Source: Erysipelotrichaceae bacterium
GTDB lineage: Bacteria; Bacillota_I; Bacilli_A; Erysipelotrichales; Erysipelotrichaceae
Length of the DNA stretch: 6,741 nt
Assembly: GCA_900770275.1 (NCBI GenBank)
Contig: CAAGJS010000331.1
Span: 1 to 6,741, forward strand
Direction of reading: 5' to 3'
Below are positions 1 to 6,099 of this stretch, piece by piece. The notes beneath the pieces are model-generated. The model did not search any database. It was not told where the DNA came from and saw only the letters and a program-made list of their open reading frames with translations. Position numbers and translations under genes: made by a program. Numbering within the stretch: position 1 is the first letter of the stretch; each line of letters starts with the position of its first letter.

Positions 1-936
1 ACAAAGTCCAAATATGGCTTTGATGCCATCAGTGCACAGATCACCTGTTCCATTCATGAGCAGTCCCCGGACATTGCGATGGGCGTGGATGCAGCCGCTG
101 ACGGCTCCAAGGATGTGGGTGCCGGCGATCAGGGCATGATGTTCGGTTACGCCTGTAATGAGACGCCTGAGCTGATGCCGCTGCCGATCACGCTGGCCCA
201 TGCTCTGACCTGCCGTCTGACAGAAGTACGAAAGTCCGGTATGCTGGCTTACCTGCGCCCGGATGGAAAGGCGCAGGTCACCGTGGAGTATGAGGACGGC
301 GTGCCGGTCCGGGTGGATACGGTGGTAGTCTCTGCCCAGCACGAACAGGATGTTGATATGAGCGTTTTGCGCAAGGATATTTTGGAGCAGGTCGTGTCCC
401 CGGTCATTGATGCTAAGCTGTTGGACGAAAACACGAAATACTACATCAATCCGACGGGACGCTTTGTGCTGGGAGGCCCCGCCGCGGATACCGGCCTGAC
501 CGGAAGAAAGATCATCTGCGATACCTACGGCGGTATTGGGCATCACGGAGGCGGAGCGTTTTCCGGCAAGGATGCCACGAAGGTGGATCGGAGCGCCGCC
601 TACATGGCCCGCCATATTGCCAAGACTGCGGTGGCCGCTGGTGCGGCTGAAAAGCTGGAGATCCAGCTGGGGTATGCCATTGGCGTCTCTGAGCCGGTCT
701 CCATTTCTGTGGATACCTTTGGGACAGGCCGGCTGCCGGATGACGTACTGTGTGACTGGGTCGACAATTGCTTTGACCTTCGTCCCGGCGCCATCATCCA
801 ATACTTGAAACTGGACAGCCCAATTTTTGCCCATACCACCAACTACGGACACTTCGGGAGAAACGGATTCCCGTGGGAGCAGATCAACGAGACTGCCGCA
901 GAGGCCTTGAAAATAAGGATGGCGGATCGTGCGTAA
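1..936 (+). CDS. metK: S-adenosylmethionine synthetase (methionine adenosyltransferase), 5'-truncated by the window edge
   Basis: Makes S-adenosylmethionine from methionine and ATP in the cytoplasm, releasing phosphate and pyrophosphate; the family acts as a tetramer. The reading frame is open from base 1, and 311 residues are visible against a usual length near 395, so roughly 85 N-terminal residues lie outside the window. Hallmarks in visible numbering: EQSPDIAMGVD (20-30), the GAGDQGMMFGYA loop (40-51), LRPDGKAQVTVEY (about 82-94), NPTGRFVLGGP followed by TGLTGRKIICDTYGG (about 150-178), the glycine-rich phosphate-binding GGGAFSGKD (183-191) with KVDRSAAY after it, and the C-terminal YGHFGR. 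The methionine in AMGVD at base 79 is internal, not the start. A small membrane-protein gene begins inside or just after its 3' end. No terminator follows, so downstream genes may be co-transcribed. Identification is secure from family motifs. Confidence 0.97.
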   Translation, partial: TKSKYGFDAISAQITCSIHEQSPDIAMGVDAAADGSKDVGAGDQGMMFGYACNETPELMPLPITLAHALTCRLTEVRKSGMLAYLRPDGKAQVTVEYEDGVPVRVDTVVVSAQHEQDVDMSVLRKDILEQVVSPVIDAKLLDENTKYYINPTGRFVLGGPAADTGLTGRKIICDTYGGIGHHGGGAFSGKDATKVDRSAAYMARHIAKTAVAAGAAEKLEIQLGYAIGVSEPVSISVDTFGTGRLPDDVLCDWVDNCFDLRPGAIIQYLKLDSPIFAHTTNYGHFGRNGFPWEQINETAAEALKIRMADRA

Positions 937-1168
937 GCAAAATGCCTGCAGAAGCGGGGGCAGTATGGAAGAATTTATCGTGCTGTTTATGAAACTGAGC
1001 ATTGCGTTTGCAATCATCGTTGGCATATTGCTGCTTGGGATCGCTGCGTTTCTGTTTCTGCATCCTGCTGCCGTTGGGGAGGTCATCCGCGTTGGAATAG
1101 CTTTTTTGTGTTTGGTCAGCGGTATCTGGATCATTGGTTCTCTGCTGGTTGGCATATTTCAAAAATAG
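929..1168 (+). CDS. Small two-helix membrane protein of unknown function, downstream of metK
   Basis: I do not recognise the family. From the GTG at 929 the product is 79 residues; from the ATG at 965 it is 67. Two hydrophobic segments are plain, roughly residues 15-42 and 49-76 of the longer form, joined by a short HPAAVGEVIR turn, so it should sit in the membrane as a hairpin. The GTG start overlaps the metK stop by 8 bases and has AAGGA (915-919) nine bases upstream. The ATG start has GGGGG (955-959) five to six bases upstream. The 12 extra residues are polar (RKQNACRSGGS) and precede the helix, so the shorter form gives a more typical small membrane protein; I cannot decide from one sequence. 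It lies 36 bases before the DUF2229 gene. Coding is supported by placement, ribosome sites and a coherent membrane topology, not by homology. Confidence 0.6.
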   Translation: MRKQNACRSGGSMEEFIVLFMKLSIAFAIIVGILLLGIAAFLFLHPAAVGEVIRVGIAFLCLVSGIWIIGSLLVGIFQK

Positions 1169-1204
1169 GAATACGGAGAATCTTAGATACGAGAGGTAAG
1201 CAAC

Positions 1205-2137
1205 GTGAAAAAAACGGATCCAATAACAATAGGCATTCCCAGAGCTATGCTGTACTACCGGTATGGCACGCTCTGGCAGTCATTCTTTGATGGATTAGGC
1301 ATCCGGACAGTAGACAGTGGTCCGAGCAGCCGAAAAATTCTGGAAAAAGGGATGACACTTGCCGCTGACGAGGCTTGCCTGTCCTTGAAACTATTTCTCG
1401 GGCATGTCAATGAGTTGATTGGCGCCTGTGATTATATTCTGATACCCCGAATCAGCAATTTCGGGCGGAACCGAAATATGTGTGTTCGGTTTGAGGCATT
1501 GTACGATTTGACCTGCAATACATTTCGCAGGACAGGCCAAAAATTTCTTGCCTATAATGTAAACATTCTGACCGGTCAGGATGAGAAAGATGCATTGCTG
1601 GACTTGGGGCAGTCACTGGGGTATTCGGCCAAAGCGGTGAAAAAAGCTTACGAGGAAGCAAAAAAAGAGGAACACCGGAAGTGGCGTGAGAGAGTCCGCA
1701 CAGAAGAACAGCTCTACAAGTTAGAAGAACTGAAAATTCTGATCGTGGCTCACAGCTACATCATAGAGGACTCCTACATAGGAAAGCCTGTGGTGGATTC
1801 CCTGAAAAGCTTTGGTGCTGTCCCCATCCGTGCGGATCTGGTTGACCGTGACGCCGCGCTGAAGCACAGCGTAGAATTATCACCCACCTGCAAGTGGGAG
1901 GTCAATCGGGAACTGATTGGCAGTGTTGCCCTTCATCAAAAAAAGGTAGACGGAATCATCCTGCTCAGTGCATTCCCCTGTGGACCGGACGCCATGGTAA
2001 ATGAGTTGCTGACCAGGAGGCTAAGCGGTACCCCACTTCTCAATCTGGTGTTGGATGAGCAAAGCGGCGTTGCGGGAATTGAAACACGGCTGGAGAGCTT
2101 TGTGGACATCATTCGATTCAAAAAGGGGACGTTGTAA
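1205..2137 (+). CDS. DUF2229/COG3580 acyl-CoA dehydratase activase-related protein
   Basis: A 310-residue soluble protein of the group annotated as 'acyl-CoA dehydratase activase-related' (COG3580, DUF2229), related to the D component of 2-hydroxyacyl-CoA dehydratases. Visible features: N-terminal IGIPRAMLYYRYGTLW (9-24), the DEACLSLKLFLGHV motif with Cys58 (55-68), Cys75 in GACDYILIPR, Cys93 in NRNMCVRFEALYD, a charged helical stretch (about 143-175), a second Rossmann-like half starting KILIVAHSYI (177), AFPCGPDAM with Cys259, and a C-terminal DEQSG...ETRLESF segment. Cys58, Cys93 and Cys259 are candidate Fe-S ligands by position. The start is GTG at 1205, with GAGAGG (1191-1196) eight bases upstream. 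The stop overlaps the next ATG by one base (TAATG), implying translational coupling with its probable partner. Family membership is firm; the reaction is unknown. Confidence 0.88.
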   Translation: MKKTDPITIGIPRAMLYYRYGTLWQSFFDGLGIRTVDSGPSSRKILEKGMTLAADEACLSLKLFLGHVNELIGACDYILIPRISNFGRNRNMCVRFEALYDLTCNTFRRTGQKFLAYNVNILTGQDEKDALLDLGQSLGYSAKAVKKAYEEAKKEEHRKWRERVRTEEQLYKLEELKILIVAHSYIIEDSYIGKPVVDSLKSFGAVPIRADLVDRDAALKHSVELSPTCKWEVNRELIGSVALHQKKVDGIILLSAFPCGPDAMVNELLTRRLSGTPLLNLVLDEQSGVAGIETRLESFVDIIRFKKGTL

Positions 2138-3210
2138 TGGAACCCGTCAAAAAAATAGCGTTTCCCAGATACGCGGAGTATAACTGCGCTATCCGATACC
2201 TGGTAGAGCATGGGCTGAACGCAGACTATATCCTTCAGCCCGTGCTCACCCGGCATACTGAGGAGATGGGTGCCAAGTATAGCCCGGATTTCGTCTGTAC
2301 GCCTTTCAAAACGACGCTCGGCAGTATGATCGAGGCCCTGGAGGCCGGTGCGGATACGCTGGTCATGACCCATGGCCTGTGCCGCCTGGGATACTATGGA
2401 GAATTGCAGGAGCAGATTCTGCGAGACCTGGGCTACGAGTTTGATTTTGTAAATCTGTCGACCTACAACACAGGGAAGAAGAAAGACTGGCTCCGTATGG
2501 TGCGGCGGCTTGATCCCAAGGTCAGTACTGTAAAGCTGGCAGCAGCTGCGGTGGAAGCGGCGCGGATGGCAGAGTTCGTGGATAAAATTACGGCGGAGTA
2601 TTATCAAAACTGCGGCTTTGAGTTGACAAAAGGCACTTATAAAAGAGCCTATCGTAAATTTCTTGCTTCTATGTATGCCGCAAATTCCAAGAGTGATATT
2701 GACTCCGCTTACCGCCAGGTCCGGCAGGAATTTCAAGAGATTCCACTGGACAAGCCGGTCCGCCCCCTGAGAGTTGGGATCGTAGGCGAGTTCTATACTG
2801 CTATGGATGCGTTTTCCAATCTGGAGGTTGAACAAAAGCTGGCGGATATGGGTGTGGAGGTACACCGCTGGCTGACGGTCACCAACCGCTTCTTCCATTA
2901 CAGTGGTGAGAAAAATCTGAATGTCAAAATTCGGGACCTGTGTACATATGAGATGGGACCGACCTCCACAGCAAATATCTGGTGCGCCAGAGATTACGCG
3001 GAGAGAGGGTTTGACGGCCTCCTCCACATCAAATCAGCCAACTGCACCCCAGAAATCGACGTAATGCCGGTGCTGCAGAATATCAGTGCCGACTATAATC
3101 TGCCTACGTTGTATCTGACTTATGATTCCCAGACAAGTGATGTTGGACTGATGACACGGCTGGAGGCTTTTTACGATATGATCCAAAGGAAAAGGAGTGC
3201 GGCATCGTGA
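2137..3210 (+). CDS. 2-hydroxyacyl-CoA dehydratase-like (COG3581) Fe-S protein
   Basis: A 357-residue protein of the HgdB-like/COG3581 family, whose members carry Fe-S clusters that accept electrons from an ATP-driven activase. It has the expected N-terminal pattern: FPRYAEYNC (Cys17), PDFVCTPFKTTLG (Cys54) and THGLCRLGYYGELQ (Cys82), three cysteines spaced as cluster ligands. The second half begins VGIVGEFYTAMDAFSN (about 215-230) and ends with SANCTPEIDVMPVL (Cys303), then a TRLEAFYDMI segment matching the end of the preceding gene's product. It has neither the PFxCLPN motif of the fused paralogue at the other end of the window nor the usual DEQT (here YDSQTS), so it is a diverged subgroup. 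The start ATG overlaps the upstream stop by one base, with AAAAGGGG (2121-2128) eight bases before it. The 3' end overlaps the activase gene by four bases. True HgdB function is not supported; the substrate is unknown. Confidence 0.9.
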   Translation: MEPVKKIAFPRYAEYNCAIRYLVEHGLNADYILQPVLTRHTEEMGAKYSPDFVCTPFKTTLGSMIEALEAGADTLVMTHGLCRLGYYGELQEQILRDLGYEFDFVNLSTYNTGKKKDWLRMVRRLDPKVSTVKLAAAAVEAARMAEFVDKITAEYYQNCGFELTKGTYKRAYRKFLASMYAANSKSDIDSAYRQVRQEFQEIPLDKPVRPLRVGIVGEFYTAMDAFSNLEVEQKLADMGVEVHRWLTVTNRFFHYSGEKNLNVKIRDLCTYEMGPTSTANIWCARDYAERGFDGLLHIKSANCTPEIDVMPVLQNISADYNLPTLYLTYDSQTSDVGLMTRLEAFYDMIQRKRSAAS

Positions 3211-4169
3211 AGCAAGCATACCTTGGAGTGGATGTGGGGTCAATTTCCACCAAAGGCGTCATCTTAGATGGAAATAATCAGATTCTAAGCAGCTCGTATA
3301 TCTGGACGGAAGGCAATCCCATTGGCGCGGTCAAGACGCTGATTGCACTATTGGAGCAGGAATTCAATCGGGACACCTATCAAATCGTCGCCACCGGCGT
3401 CACAGGCAGTGCCAGGAAGCTGGTGGGAGCCATTTTAGGCGCCACAATCGTTAAGAATGAGATCACAGCCCATGCGGTGGGCACGACGACATTCTATCCA
3501 GATGTGCATACGATTTTGGAAATCGGCGGCCAGGACTCGAAAATCATCTTGGTGGAAAACGGCGTTGCGGTGGACTACGCAATGAATACCCTTTGCGCAG
3601 CAGGCACGGGCGCTTTCCTGTCCAGCCAAGCCAAGCGATTGGGTATTGAGGTGGAAGACATCGGGGCTTACGCACTAAAGTCTCAGCATCCGACACCGAT
3701 TGCAGCTCGGTGTACAGTCTTTGCGGAATCCGATTTGGTCCATAAGATCCAGATGGGACATCCCCGCGAGGACATCATTGCAGGTGTCTGCAACGCGGTG
3801 GTGGCTAACTACCTGAATAATGTAGGAAAGGGAAAAAAGATCGCATCTCCGGTGGTGTTCCAGGGCGGAGTCAGTAAGAACGCAGGCGTAGTGGCCGCCT
3901 TTGAACGCGCCTTAAACTGTAAGGTGACGGTAGATCCCAACGGACATCTGATGGGCGCCATCGGCGCAGCAATTCTGGCGAGGAATGGGAAGGCCCGGAA
4001 AGAGTTTGATTTTTCCATGGAAGATATGGACTTCTATACAAGAGAAATCAATTGCGGACGATGCCCAAATAATTGCGAAGTAATCTGTGTTTACCGGAAT
4101 GGAAGCCTTATAGACGCCTGGGGAAACCGCTGTGAGCGCGGTACGGTGACGCAGTCGTCTCCAGGATGA
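3207..4169 (+). CDS. BadF/BadG/HgdC-type ATPase, acyl-CoA dehydratase activase, with Cys-rich C-terminal tail
   Basis: A 320-residue ATPase of the ASKHA fold (BcrAD_BadFG family) that, in characterised members such as HgdC, forms a homodimer around one [4Fe-4S] cluster and uses ATP to drive a low-potential electron into its partner dehydratase. Seen here: phosphate-1 motif LGVDVGSISTKGVILD (6-21), ATGVTGSARKLVG, EIGGQDSK, CAAGTGAFL with Cys130, ARCTVFAESDLV with Cys169, VFQGGVSKNAGVV and LMGAIGAA. The 39-residue spacing of Cys130 and Cys169 equals that of the two cluster cysteines of Acidaminococcus HgdC (127 and 166). About 45 residues follow the ATPase core, with Cys283, 286, 290, 294 and 309 (NCGRCPNNCEVIC, then GNRCERG), absent from short HgdC proteins. 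The GTG start lies in a four-base GTGA overlap with the upstream stop, and AAAGGAG (3191-3197) is nine bases upstream. The gene is intact and last in the operon. Confidence 0.93.
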   Translation: MKQAYLGVDVGSISTKGVILDGNNQILSSSYIWTEGNPIGAVKTLIALLEQEFNRDTYQIVATGVTGSARKLVGAILGATIVKNEITAHAVGTTTFYPDVHTILEIGGQDSKIILVENGVAVDYAMNTLCAAGTGAFLSSQAKRLGIEVEDIGAYALKSQHPTPIAARCTVFAESDLVHKIQMGHPREDIIAGVCNAVVANYLNNVGKGKKIASPVVFQGGVSKNAGVVAAFERALNCKVTVDPNGHLMGAIGAAILARNGKARKEFDFSMEDMDFYTREINCGRCPNNCEVICVYRNGSLIDAWGNRCERGTVTQSSPG

Positions 4170-4201
4170 AAGAAAAGATTCACATGTTCGCTGCGTCCAC
4201 A

Positions 4202-4243
4202 AAAGGGCAGCGGTCTTGTCCTCCTTCAAGACCGCTGCCCTTT
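4202..4243. terminator. Bidirectional intrinsic terminator between convergent genes
   Basis: A perfect 17-bp inverted repeat (left arm 4202-4218, right arm 4227-4243) with an 8-base loop TCCTCCTT and a GC-rich stem core GGGCAGCGGTC. A-runs start the left arm and TTT ends the right arm, so it can form a terminator hairpin in either direction, although the T tract after the stem is short. It lies 33 bases after the activase stop on the plus strand and 23 bases beyond the hydrolase stop on the minus strand, where one shared terminator would be expected. Confidence 0.88.
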
Positions 4244-4265
4244 AATCTGCTTTCCACAGGCTCAT

Positions 4266-5288
4266 TCAAGAATCTTGGCTTTCAGTTTTGGATTCATGTT
4301 TTTCAGCCCCTCCTGAGCAATCAAATTGCCGCCAAAAATCCTTGACCACCGTTTCATAGCCTTCTTTATCAGTGTAGTAGCTCATGCCGTGATCCGCGCC
4401 AGGAACGATGAACAGTTTCTTCGGCGAAGCACAGGCATTGTAATTCTCATAGGTCATTTCAAGGGGAACAAAATGGTCATCAGCTCCATGTATCAGCATG
4501 ACAGGAATGGGACAATTCCGTAAGGCGTCAACAGTGGACTCGGCGGCTGCATCCGTCTGCGTTTTCCTTTCATAGATCGTGTCCGCCATAATGCCGCGAA
4601 GTCCAAATGAAATGTGCAAATTCTTTTTCGCAACGTGCTTCCAAATGGCATGTGGAGAAGTGAATCCGCAATCGCCAATAATGCCATGGACATTGTCCGG
4701 CAGCGCAAGATCCGCCGCCATCAGCACGGTCGTCGCACCCATAGATACGCCACAAAGATAAATTGGGAGCTCGTTGCCGCAGCGATTGGTGACCCAATTG
4801 ACCCAATCCAGGCAATCGAAGCGCTCAATCGGGCCGAACCCAATATAATCGCCGCCACTGTTGCCCTGGCCACGCTGCTCTGCATACAGTACGCTGCAGT
4901 CGCTTCTTTCCCAGAAATCGGATATCATTCCAAAGTCCTTATACCAATTGGACCGCCAGCCGTGCATGGCAATAATGATCCGTTTTGCATTTTCACAGGG
5001 TATCCAATGCCCAATCAACGAAATCCCATCATGGCCGACAATTTCCACCGTTTCATTGTCTTTTTCCGCCAGCCTTTTGGCAGATTTATGAAGTTCTTCC
5101 AGGAATGCATTGCTGGATTCAGTGCCGGAAATCAAATTGCCTGCTTTTTTGAATGTTTTTGGCTCTTCACGATCCAGTGCAACCCTGGTCAAATAGTGTG
5201 TTGTCATATATGCCGCGAGAGATGCAGCGGCAGTTGCCGCAAACGCAATCCCTGATACCTCCAGAATTTTTTTGGTATTTTTATTCAT
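4266..5288 (-). CDS. Membrane-anchored alpha/beta hydrolase (S9/acylglycerol-lipase-like fold)
   Basis: A 340-residue alpha/beta hydrolase with an N-terminal membrane segment (about residues 8-28, ILEVSGIAFAATAAASLAAY) after a short basic start, so it is probably tethered to the membrane as a signal anchor; there is no obvious cleavage site or lipobox. Core features: the oxyanion region IIIAMHGWRSN (104-114), EQRGQGNSGG (137-146), the nucleophile elbow GVSMG with Ser182, HGADDHFVP with catalytic Asp271, and GADHG with His300. The triad is complete. The family covers esterases, lipases, thioesterases and peptidases, and the substrate cannot be read from sequence. The best start is the ATG at 5288, with GGAAGGA (5298-5304) nine bases upstream. 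A TTG at 5306 in frame would bury that ribosome site and is not favoured. The 106-base gap from the upstream minus-strand gene leaves it open whether it has its own promoter; I found no convincing one. Confidence 0.92.
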   Translation of the reverse strand: MNKNTKKILEVSGIAFAATAAASLAAYMTTHYLTRVALDREEPKTFKKAGNLISGTESSNAFLEELHKSAKRLAEKDNETVEIVGHDGISLIGHWIPCENAKRIIIAMHGWRSNWYKDFGMISDFWERSDCSVLYAEQRGQGNSGGDYIGFGPIERFDCLDWVNWVTNRCGNELPIYLCGVSMGATTVLMAADLALPDNVHGIIGDCGFTSPHAIWKHVAKKNLHISFGLRGIMADTIYERKTQTDAAAESTVDALRNCPIPVMLIHGADDHFVPLEMTYENYNACASPKKLFIVPGADHGMSYYTDKEGYETVVKDFWRQFDCSGGAEKHESKTESQDS

Positions 5289-5297
5289 ACGAAGCAT

Positions 5298-5304
5298 TCC
5301 TTCC
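5298..5304 (-). promoter_or_regulatory. Ribosome binding site that fixes the hydrolase start
   Basis: GGAAGGA on the minus strand, nine bases before the ATG at 5288. A nearer in-frame ATG (5297) abuts this motif and a TTG (5306) overlaps it, so neither could use it. This supports the 340-residue form of the hydrolase. Confidence 0.7.
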
Positions 5305-5394
5305 AAATTAAAGTTCTATTATTACAGAGATTTGACTTTTTCCTCAGCATAAAACCACTTAACTACGGCAGGGATACAACATTGTGCAGGGCGT

Positions 5395-6066
5395 TCACGA
5401 TATGTCCCCTAAAAAAACGACCTCACTCAAGGCTGCTTGCCCGGCGTACATGTATTCTAATTGGATCTCCTTTCGATGGAGGAGCCAGCAATCAACAGCC
5501 TCCCACGCCGCAACCCATCCGGCAATACTCAAAAGCTCCATAAACACCGGATTGGATGATGCTAATTCCAGTGCAAAGTAAATGGCCAGCAGTATCGCAC
5601 CGAATACGGCCAAACCGATTGTTTTGAAAAGATTGATTCGCAGATCCTCTTCTTTGTCGCGAAAGGTATACATGTAGTGTTCCTGTATAACAGCTCGAAC
5701 TTCCTCCTGCGTTTGGAGGTCAGGTATGTTTCCTCGAAAACAGAGCCTGACAGGATGAATAAGCGGTATTGTATATAGCTTTGAGTCAACTAAATCATAA
5801 ATATCGTTGTTCAAATCACGCTGTTTTTCAAATGTCAGAGGATTAAACAACTCCACGCCGTCATATAGGTTGATGTCAATTTGAGCTTTGCCATCCGCAC
5901 AAAGATATTCATCCGCTGTCTTTTCCTCGGCTGTAGGCATTACTTTATCAAGCGTTTTCATGTCTGACAACAAATGACTTGCACCGCTCATGGCAGTCTG
6001 TTGCTTCGACAACAGGCACATCCTTCGCAATTGAGACTTTTGCTGTGCTGTTTTTCCTACAAACAT
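5395..6066 (-). CDS. Hypothetical two-helix membrane protein, downstream of the fused activase gene
   Basis: I do not recognise a named family. The 223-residue product has a polar N-terminal two thirds and two adjacent hydrophobic segments, about 146-168 (LFKTIGLAVFGAILLAIYF) and 173-196 (PVFMELLSIAGWVAAWEAVD), with a short polar turn between them. Both ends should therefore lie on the same side of the membrane, probably the cytoplasm. The soluble part contains ADEYLCADGKAQIDINLYD (51-69) and a KQRDLNNDIYDLVD stretch (81-94) that reads like a structured domain. Acidic and aromatic residues inside the second helix (WEAVDCW) are unusual. The start at 6066 has AGGCGG nine bases upstream and AAAGGAG fifteen bases upstream. 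Methionines 26 and 36 are alternatives but lack ribosome sites. It begins only 33 bases after the fused dehydratase/activase gene, so the two are probably one transcript. Confidence 0.72.
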   Translation of the reverse strand: MFVGKTAQQKSQLRRMCLLSKQQTAMSGASHLLSDMKTLDKVMPTAEEKTADEYLCADGKAQIDINLYDGVELFNPLTFEKQRDLNNDIYDLVDSKLYTIPLIHPVRLCFRGNIPDLQTQEEVRAVIQEHYMYTFRDKEEDLRINLFKTIGLAVFGAILLAIYFALELASSNPVFMELLSIAGWVAAWEAVDCWLLHRKEIQLEYMYAGQAALSEVVFLGDIS

Positions 6067-6075
6067 TCGAATTGA

Positions 6076-6088
6076 CCGCCTCTCCTTT
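6076..6088 (-). promoter_or_regulatory. Ribosome binding region for the two-helix membrane protein
   Basis: On the minus strand this reads AAAGGAGAGGCGG. The consensus part AAAGGAG is fifteen bases from the ATG at 6066, longer than usual, while AGGCGG is nine bases away. It lies between the stop at 6100 and the start at 6066, supporting a separate translation start within a shared transcript. Confidence 0.55.
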
Positions 6089-6099
6089 ACTACTGGTTA

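Noticed and set aside
79..936. The ATG at 79 as the start of a 285-residue protein.
   Set aside because: The frame is open upstream to base 1 and encodes conserved MetK residues (GFDAISAQITCSIHEQSPDIA), so this ATG is internal.
1936..3027. A 363-codon open frame on the minus strand, antisense to the end of the DUF2229 gene and most of the COG3581 gene.
   Set aside because: It has no recognisable domain, a cysteine/histidine/arginine-heavy composition typical of reverse frames, and lies over two genes with clear family motifs on the plus strand.
2137..3210. Naming this gene hgdB, or its neighbours hgdA and hgdC.
   Set aside because: The proteins belong to the COG3580/COG3581 branch and no hydroxyglutarate pathway genes are present; the symbols would imply an activity not supported here.
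1205..4169. The trio as a broken (frameshifted) version of the long fused protein.
   Set aside because: The gene order differs from the fusion as I recall it (activase last instead of first), each gene has its own ribosome site, and overlaps are the normal 1- and 4-base coupling types.
4614..5255. A 213-codon open frame on the plus strand across the hydrolase gene.
   Set aside because: The minus-strand frame encodes a complete alpha/beta hydrolase with its catalytic triad; the plus-strand product has no coherent domain and no good ribosome site.
5289..5394. A minus-strand promoter upstream of the hydrolase (TAATAAT or TATGCT as possible -10 elements).
   Set aside because: Neither has a recognisable -35 element at 16-18 bases, so nothing beyond AT-richness supports it.
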